A stretch of 64,000 bases of DNA, from contig CM049316.1 of NCBI GenBank assembly GCA_026874595.1, positions 30,737,339 to 30,801,338 on the forward strand. Reading direction: 5' to 3'. The translations under genes and the position numbers were made by a program. This stretch comes from Sipunculus nudus. Its lineage: Eukaryota; Annelida; Sipuncula; Golfingiida; Sipunculidae. Each line of letters starts with the position of its first letter. Within the stretch, counting starts at the first letter, position 1. Below, piece by piece: positions 27,701 through 36,700 of this stretch. The notes under the pieces are model-generated. The model saw only the letters and a list, made by a program, of their open reading frames with translations. It ran no database searches and was not told the origin of the DNA.

Positions 27701-30700
27701 ATCATACATAAGCTAAACACCCACAACTCATAATACAGCTTATATTTATTACCACAGAAAACCAGCATGTGCCTCATTTCTAAAAAATATTTTTTTTTTT
27801 TTTATCATATATAACCGCTGAGCGTCGTGACCCATAGGTCCCTTGTTTCTGTTTTGAGACCTCTTAAGATGCGGTCATCTGTTAACAGGGCACAAATCCT
27901 AGGGACTGAATCTAGAATCTTCTCTCTTGACATGCAGGGAGGCCCATGAAAAGTCTCTGAGGAAACCAGGAATAAGGTCTCTGTTCCCCATATTCTTTGA
28001 GCTATGGGGTTCTGAAGTACCCCCCCCCCCCCCCGAATAATGGAAAATTTGATACAAAAGCTCAAGTATCTGAACAACTAATGCATTGATAACCATGTTT
28101 TTTATGCATGGATATTGGTCTTGGAATGTTTAATCAGTTTCTGCAGACTGGTGGCGCCATCTGAATTTTTTCGATTTTTATGAATCTTTTGCTCTATTTT
28201 TGAGACCTTGAAAGAAGCAGTCAACTGTTAACAGGGCACAAATCATAACACCTGGACCTAGAATCTTCTCTCTTAATATGCAGGAAGGTCCATGAAATGT
28301 CTCCTTAGAAACCTTAAATTAGGTCTCTGTTACCTATATTCTTTGAGCCATTGGGCTCCTAAGTACCCCCCCCCCCTCCCGCATAATGGAAAATTTGATA
28401 CAAAAGCTCTAGTATCTCAACAAATAGTTCATTGATTGCCATGATTCTTTGCATGCATATTCAACATGGAGTGTTTCATCAATTCCTGCTGACTAGTGGC
28501 ACCACCTGTATTTTTTTTTATTAATTTAATTTCTCTATTTTTGAGACCTTTAAAGATGTCTGTTATCAGGGCAGGGAGGTAAATGAAAAATATCCTTGGA
28601 AACCTGAAATTAGGTAGATCTCTGTTACCCATATTCTCTGAGCTATGGTGCTTATAAGCACCCCTAGCATAATTGAAAATTTGATACAAAAGCAGGGCAC
28701 AAATTATTTCCCTTGGACCTAGAATCTTCAGGACAATCCAGGGAGGTCCATGAAAAGTCTCCTTGGAAACATGAAATTAGGTCTCTGTTACCCATAATCT
28801 TTGAGCAATGGGGCTTATAAGCACACCCCAGAATATTTGAAAATTTGATACCCAAGTAGAACACAAATGATAACCATTGGACCAAGAATCTTCTCACTTG
28901 GCATCCTGAGAATTCCTTAAAAGTTCTCCCCTCAAAACCTGAAATTGGGTCACTATGCATGAATTATGATGCCACCTATATTATCTTAATTAGTTTCCTA
29001 TGCGAGGACATACTGTCAACATGTCAGTCGGCTGAGCGTCATGACCCATGGGTCTTGTTAAAATCAAAGCAACTTTTTTACCCTAGTTATCTGTCAAATC
29101 AAGTGATCTGGTGTGCAAACAGTCGGTAAACACTTTTGCAATGCACCCATGGCTCAGATAATATCCTGTTCAGTCCAGTATAAAATTATACCGTTTATGA
29201 ACCAGTCATAATAATAATCATTCCATGATGGTAATGAATGTGATATGGTTCAGTCAGGGAATGGGACATGCATTGATTATGTCACCATTTATCTTAGAAT
29301 TATAAGAAAATGAAGCAAATAAGTTATGTTTGAGGTGTGATAATAATTTCTGAAATATTCCTAAATGAAAATTTCTAAAATAGCAGTGTGCCCTTTACTC
29401 GGATATGCAATTTCTCAGATTTACAATATCAGTTTTTCGGTCTGTAAGAAAAATGGTAGCTGCCATGAGTGCTATGCAGTTTTACAGATTTGCAATATCA
29501 GCTTTTTAGTCTGTAAGAAAAATGGCAGCCACCATGAGTGCTTTCGAAATTTTTGAGAGGTCAGGGTTTGATAAGGGAACAGAAGTAAGACAAGAAAGTA
29601 CTCCTTGGACAGTCTCAAGGTTGAAGTTTATCCGTAAACAGTTTGGTGGGATGACGGCTCCCACCAAACGCAAATTATTGTTGGATATCTTCAGAATCTT
29701 AAAATTACTATTGTAAAACATTTAAATATTGTAAGCTAGATGGGGATGGTTGCGATAGTGTGTTTACAATAGTAACACTGGAACATTTGTGGCAATGGAA
29801 ATAAACTAGTAACAATATGACATTGGCTCAGCATTGGCTGAGTGGGAAGCCCTAACTAAGCCTTAGCTTATAATAAATTCACTGGGCTGAACAATTTGAT
29901 GAGCTGATGTAGCCCTTGAGTAATACTAACCCTGAAATCACCTGAGCTCGGAAGCAGACCTGGATATATAATCACATTTTTTGCCACTATACTTTATACC
30001 CATTAATGAAAACAGGTGTTGGCAGTATTTCAAGATGTTTACAGTCAATAGTTTGCAACTCCAAGGACTCCAGACTCAGCTGAGGTGAAATTAACTTAGG
30101 TTTTATGTAGCCTCCAGGGTTATGCATTACCAGAAAATATCACTGGCCCAGAGACCAGCAGTTTCACGCTAAGCTATCTGGTTCTTGCAGGAAAATGTTG
30201 CCATTTACATTTATTTTGTTAATAATATTAATGGTTAACAGGTTAATTTTTGGATGGCTTGAAGTTTATAAATTATATATGCAAATTCTTGTAAATTTTT
30301 GTTGAATCTGTTACCTATAAATTGCTTGCATCAAAAGTTAAACATTAAATTAGGAGAACATAAATGTCATTGATTTACATGTTTGGGCGAGTATGCTTCA
30401 GAATTGTTTATACAAATAGTGCTCATGCACTTATATATTACATTCCAAGCTGAGTACCTTCCATTACTATCCCCTAAAGGGAGGGATGACTAGTTAAATA
30501 GTCTATGTCTGTCTATCCATCTATCATTCCTGCCCCATCACTGATGCCACACTTCCCAAGTTACATATTGCAGGGGACTATTTGTGCCTCTAGGCCCTTG
30601 TATGTATTTGGTTTGTGCTATTGCCAGCTGGATATCCTGAATCTTTTAAAGTATGTGTGTTTTGTGTGTAAGCTTGAAATTTACAAATTCAGGCCAATTA

Positions 30701-33700
30701 TTTTACAGCAGTTAGCGTTTGGTTACAGGGTTAGTGTTATATTGAATCCCTGCCCCGTGAAATGGTTTTCGGGTTCTTACTAGACTCTGAATGTTGCATT
30801 AATAAATGTTTTACAAATATAAATACCTCTGCTTTGTCCAGTGTGCTGGAATAATTGGTTCATTATTTACTTGTAAATACTGTACTTGTTTTACAGGTAT
30901 TAGATGCTGATTTGGATTTAATACTGTTTGGAAGCCAATTCGGCAGCCCTAGAGATAATATATAGCTGCTTTGTAATTCTTTCTGTGTTTGTTATAATGT
31001 ACAAAACAGCTGTAAACATGCTGTATGCATTATGTATTGTTTATTTAACACTTTTATTATATATTACTGTAGTTGCATACATAATGTGATAGTGGGTCAA
31101 CTAGGGGCTCATTATGCAGAGCTGCACAATCAGAGCCATTGGAAAGCCTTAAACCAGTCATGTATTAACTTAGGTTCTGATTGTAGAAATGAAAGAAAGA
31201 AAATACATCAGTTATGATATTCATAATAAATTAGATTTTAATCTAAATGTCATGGTCTCTTTATTAACAAATTCATTCCTGGTTTTGTCTACAACAATTA
31301 TCTTGTGATTCAGATGTTAATATACAATTTACTTGATTGCATATTTTACATTATTTGTTTATAAATTGGCATAACCTATGATGGACAAGTCATGATTGAC
31401 TTGTAATTGATGTTGGTGCAGATGATGAAACCAGATCCAACTCTGAATACAGCCTATGATGTCTACATCATGAGCTTTTTAACCCTGATGCACCATATAA
31501 ATAATTCATATAAACTTAAACAAAATCAATGAATTTAACAAAGGATTAATTATCTTTCACATCATAAATGTCCTAAATAACCTTAACATTATGACTAATT
31601 GAGGTTGAAGTGGAGTTAGCAAAGCTCAAGAAGAGCCAGACTCGAGTGTGAATGGTTGTCCTCAGTAAACAACTGTTTAGGGTCTCACAAAATCCTTAGC
31701 CAGTGTCAAAGTGGTTAGGTAAATTATTATTTGTTATTTAAATTAAAGTTATTGAATTCTTTTTTATTCTGATAGACTGAGACCAGGTAAGGAAAAATTT
31801 TGAAGAGACAGGCATGAGATTGATACTGAGTGCTCAGTGAAATTGTTTATAAGTTGAAACTGTCAGATTGCCTGGTTAAACTTTTATAACTGTAGCACCG
31901 TAAATACAGAAAAAATATCAATAACTAATTTACTTTTTTGCTTTTCATTTTCAGCCTCCAAATCAGAAGAGGAGGTACCAGATCCACTTGAGGAGTTTTA
32001 ATGGTCCGATATTTGTGCTGTTAGTAAACAAAGACACTGAGTCCTCCAGTCCTGTTGTGGTGCAGGTGCCACCACCAAAAGATTTAATGACACAGGATCC
32101 TAACCAGAACGTGCAACCTTCACTGCCAGTTGGTGGCAGGACACAAAAACAGGCAGCAACCAAAGTGAGTACTATGTTCTTGACGATTTGTTTGTGAATA
32201 AAATATATGAAAAGCAGGCTGAGGTGTGGTTATGGTTTAAATAAACTAAGTTGCTTTACAACATGAATATTATTTGTCAAAATATGCACATTTTCACCCA
32301 TTTAAAAATTTGGCCATGCAGTATCACCATCTGTCTATCATTACCACTCCACAAACACACTCTTTTGACCAGTTTCTGTAGTCCTGCTGTAGCACACAGG
32401 GCTCAAAGCCGAGAGAATGTAAGTTCAAATCTCAGCAAAGGAGTGGTGAGATTTTTTCAAGCCTGCCCATACCCAGAGTCGTGTTCCCTCACAGACAAGT
32501 GCGCCTTGGGGGGGGGGGGGGGCAGTTCCTTGGTTTTGCACACCCAGGACCAACACAAATGTGATGCTCATAGCCTGGTTGATACCGAGATAATTGTGTT
32601 TATGCCTTGTCATAAGAATGAAATTCTGCAGTTGTACATTGTGCTTAAGTTCAGCAAGCATGAATAAATGTAGGTGGTTACCATAAAGAAATAAACTAAA
32701 ATAATACAAAAACAACCACTTTTGACTTGTACATTGGTTGTCCATTAAAGTCAGACATGGATGCAGTATGCCACTGTAACTTATGTTCAATTTTGTCATG
32801 CAGTTAGTGATTTCATTCTTGGGTGCATATGATGAAGTTAGATCCAACTCTGACAATGTCTGTGATGTATCTGTCATGAGCTTTTTAACCCTGATGCACC
32901 CATCCGTGCAATTAGTCCTCATGTGTTAATATGTATGATATGTTACTTCAGAATATTAAAAAATATTTCAATTACACTTTTGTTTTTTTAGCCCTCAGCC
33001 CTTAGGCTGATGGGCTGTTGTCGTCACCCAAGCTGTCCGTCCGGCCGTCCGGCGTCCGTTAACTTTTACCTTGTGAGTGGGATATCTTGAAAAGGATTCA
33101 TCATCAGAATTTTATTTCCTCGGTAAAGATGTATATCGATAAAATCATGGTCAAGTTCAAAGATGGGTGACCTTGACCTATTTTTCTACATTTTAGAAAT
33201 GATTATAGAAAAACACTTTGATGCTTATTACTCAGGAACCATTTAGTGGATTTTCACAAAACTTACTATGATTATTGGGACTGATAGTCTGTACCTGCTA
33301 CACAAGTTTGGTGGCGCCACCTACAATTTCTGATTTTAAATGAATTTTTATCGGATTTTTCAACTTTGGCCTTGTGAGCTGGATATCTCTAAAAGGATTC
33401 ACCGTAAGAATTTTATTTTTTTGGTGAAGATGTATATTGACAAAATCTCGGTCAAGTTCGAAGATGGGTGTCCTTGACCTATTTTTCTACGTTTTAAAGC
33501 TGATTATAGAAAAAACATTTAGAAGCTTATTTCTAAGGAACCATTGGGTGGATTTTCAAAATACTTACTATGATCATAGGGACTGATGGTCTGTAACTGC
33601 TGCACAAGTTTGGGGGTGCCACTTACAATTTCTGATTTTTAATGAATTTTTCTTTGATTTTTCAACTTTGGCTTGTGAGCGGGATATCTCTAAAAGGATT

Positions 33701-36700
33701 CACAATAGGAATTTTATTTCTTAGGTGAAGATGTATATCAACAAAATCTCTGTCAAGTTCGAAGATTGGTGACCTTGACATACTTTTCAAGGTCACAGAG
33801 CTTATAATAGAATAAAACTTCAAAGCTTATCTTTCAGGAAGCATTTGGTGGATTGTTATGAATCATGGTACATACCTCTCCATTTTAAATTTATAACTGA
33901 GACATGTACAGATATACATCCATGTGAGAACATTTATTTAGTACTTGTTACTGTTACCACCTATAAACACTGTTCTTTTGGCTGAGGGCTTTTGTCAGCT
34001 TCTGCTGATATTCTAGTTTTTCTGTGTAGCCTAACTGACCTGTTATGTTGTAAGCATATTTCCTCAGTTTTTGCACAGGTGATGTAAGTTTATTGCCATA
34101 AAGGTAAAAATAAATGCCAATATTCCAAGCAGCAAACAAGTGTAGACAGCAGTTTAAAAACCTTGTTTTCTGCATTTTGTGTGTTTTTCATTGTTTTAGG
34201 TATTATTTATGATGCTGCTCACACCAAGGCTACAAATGACTGCCTTAAATGTTGTTGGATAGCTTCCCTGTAGCTGTGCTTTTCATGTTGGTAAAGTTTG
34301 TCATTACAGTAGTCAATGTTTCCTCTACAGTTAGCCACAAGTGCCACAAGGCAGGCATCCAAGTCCCCATTACGACCTGCCCAGCTGATATCTGACTCAC
34401 CGGGACCAACCACACGTATGGCCACAAGGTCATCGCCACGAAAAGCCGCCCAGGAACAAATCCTCCCACCAGGTAATCCGAGAGCAAGGAAATTATCTGT
34501 ATTTACTTTTCTTTATGTTGAGGAGATAACCAAAAGGTTGATTGATCCAGAAACACTGACATTTTATGGAGCAGTCTTTTTTGTGAAACTGATTGACGGA
34601 GCAGTTTCTTTTTCTTGAAAGATAACCTCTTGGCAGTTTTACAGGAACATTTCTGAAGTTTATGGGTTCATTGTACATTTTAAAACTTCTATCATTGTTG
34701 GAGTGTGGGAGCTGCCTTAGCATAATAAATGACTGAATCAGGTGATCATTTGAAATATTTATAGGACTATGAACTGATTGTAACAGGGGGAAAGACTCTA
34801 GTGGTGCTTATGATGAACCTAGATCCAACTTGTGTTGTTTACATTTTGAGCTTTTTAACCCTGAAGCACCAGAGAAAGACATAATTCATCAGGCCACAGC
34901 TTGGTTGGGGATTTGAAAGACATACTTTTAAAGCAGATTTTTAGTTTAAATATTTATTTTGAACACACTTGCTGAATATTTGTTTTCAAGAATCAGCATG
35001 ACAACATCTCTGATATGTAGAAAAATGTAGATATGTGTGATTATAATTAAATTTAGTTCCCCACGATGTTTGAACATTTTCCTGGATATATGAATCAATA
35101 ATAGATTGGATTCTTATCTTTCAGTTCCCAATAGACCTGCCTCTACAGACCCTCTACATAATTTACCTGACGATATTCTCTTTGATCCAACAAAAGGTAA
35201 GTGGTCTATCGGATAAGTCTTATTCAATCCTACATCTGGCTGCATGACTCAATTCATGTATTCTTTATATTAGGAATGTCTCAATTTATGACCTGTTAAG
35301 CTTGGAAATGATTCATCTCAGAACATTGGTACACATATGTGATGATGCAGCATATTTTGCATAATGTCATGAAATAAGTTTAAAAAATAATAATTTATTC
35401 ATTTGTAAAATTTCCAGTATAACTTTTTGGCATTTTCTTATTATTTCCACCAAGCAGGTTTTGCTTTTGCCCATGTCTGTGTTTTGATTACTCAAAAACA
35501 GCTGAACCTATTTCAATGAAAATTTTATGTAGGGTTTGGACATGGAAGGAAGGCCCCCTGTTGTTAGGGTACGCTGTTCATGGATATCATGGGTTGATTT
35601 AGCAGCATTGTATTGTCTCACTGAATGTCATTCTTGTTAGAACAGTAACGTCTTTCATTCTGACCAACTCTTTGGCTTTGGTGTGCTTATTGTAAAATAC
35701 TTTGCCAAATTTAGTGGGTATCCTGTGGTGGAACAGAATGCACAGTTAATGCCATCACTTTCGTGTGGATTCCTAAGGTCTGTATGCTCAAAAGCTGACT
35801 TTATAAACCTAGCATAGTCCATGTATTTGCTTAATATCGGACTGGCTAAAACCAGATTATTGGTGTAGTAAAAGATTTATCTATAATGTATATTTATTTA
35901 TTTCAGATGGAGTCAGTGGTGATTTAATAGATGATCTCATGTCCTCAGATAGTAAGTACATCTGAACTGCATTTAAATACCTGTCTTAGTTTAATAAAGA
36001 AAAACTACAAAATGCATAGGTAAATGAAAGGCACAATTAAATGGAATAATGTTGTTTTAAATTCAGAGTTGTAAAGAACAATCATGATATGGAGTTCTTT
36101 GTATGATGAAGTATGGAATAGCCAGTAAGTTTTATGTTTTAATTTTAAGTAAGACCAGTAACTTCTGTAATCATAAAGAAACTGATATTCATAAAGGAGT
36201 TCTATGTACTGTGGTTTGCTGCATCTTTGCTTTTCCTAAGTTTTCATTGTTTTGCAAGGCTCTCTTTTTCTCTTTCTCACTATACAAATACCAAATTGGG
36301 ATAGTTAGACAGGGACCCAAGTTAACATGGAACCAGCTTGAGTTTAAACTATTATTGATTATATCCAGATAATTTGGAAGATCTCATGTCATTTATAATA
36401 GCAGTCCTTGATTTATGGGTAACATTTATGATCTGTCATTATTTATAACATCATCTTTATCATTTTCACTTGCCTTTTGATGATGGGACTTCTTATTCAC
36501 TTAGCATTATTTTTGCAATAATTTCCCCTTTGCGAATATTGTTAATTTTAAACCCTCACATACAAAAAGAAAACCACAGCATTTTTAAAAAATAAGCAAA
36601 ATACATAAGGTGCATATGATGAAACTAGATCCAACTCTGATGGGAAACTGATGTTCACAGTTTGAGCTTTTTAACCCTGACGCACCTGTTATGGCTAGAA

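Larger units (their letters stand above)
22967..31954 (+). other. E2F4/5 intron 4 (9.0 kb)
   Basis: Filled by a tandem-repeat element from about 23440 to 29059 with hairpin element copy B nested inside it. Then come a short tandem duplication (29408-29545), unique AT-rich sequence, and snoRNA copy 3 (31415-31494), 460 nt before the acceptor. Confidence 0.85.
32165..34330 (+). other. E2F4/5 intron 5 (2.2 kb)
   Basis: Contains a G-run near 32508-32522, snoRNA copy 4 (32821-32901) and a TIR tandem element (32990-33990) that separates the snoRNA from the acceptor. Nothing else is recognised. Confidence 0.85.

Noticed and set aside
29522-29716. 64-codon plus-strand frame as a gene
   Set aside because: No family recognised; it overlaps a tandem duplication and a repeat block whose other copy is interrupted by a stop.
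32383-32440. tRNA-derived SINE head (A-box-like TAGCACACAGG, B-box-like GTTCAAATC)
   Set aside because: Box spacing is plausible but no flanking duplication, tail or second copy was seen; two short motifs are expected by chance.
32425-32922. 165-codon minus-strand frame
   Set aside because: It is antisense to snoRNA copy 4 and crosses a poly-G run; composition is non-protein-like.
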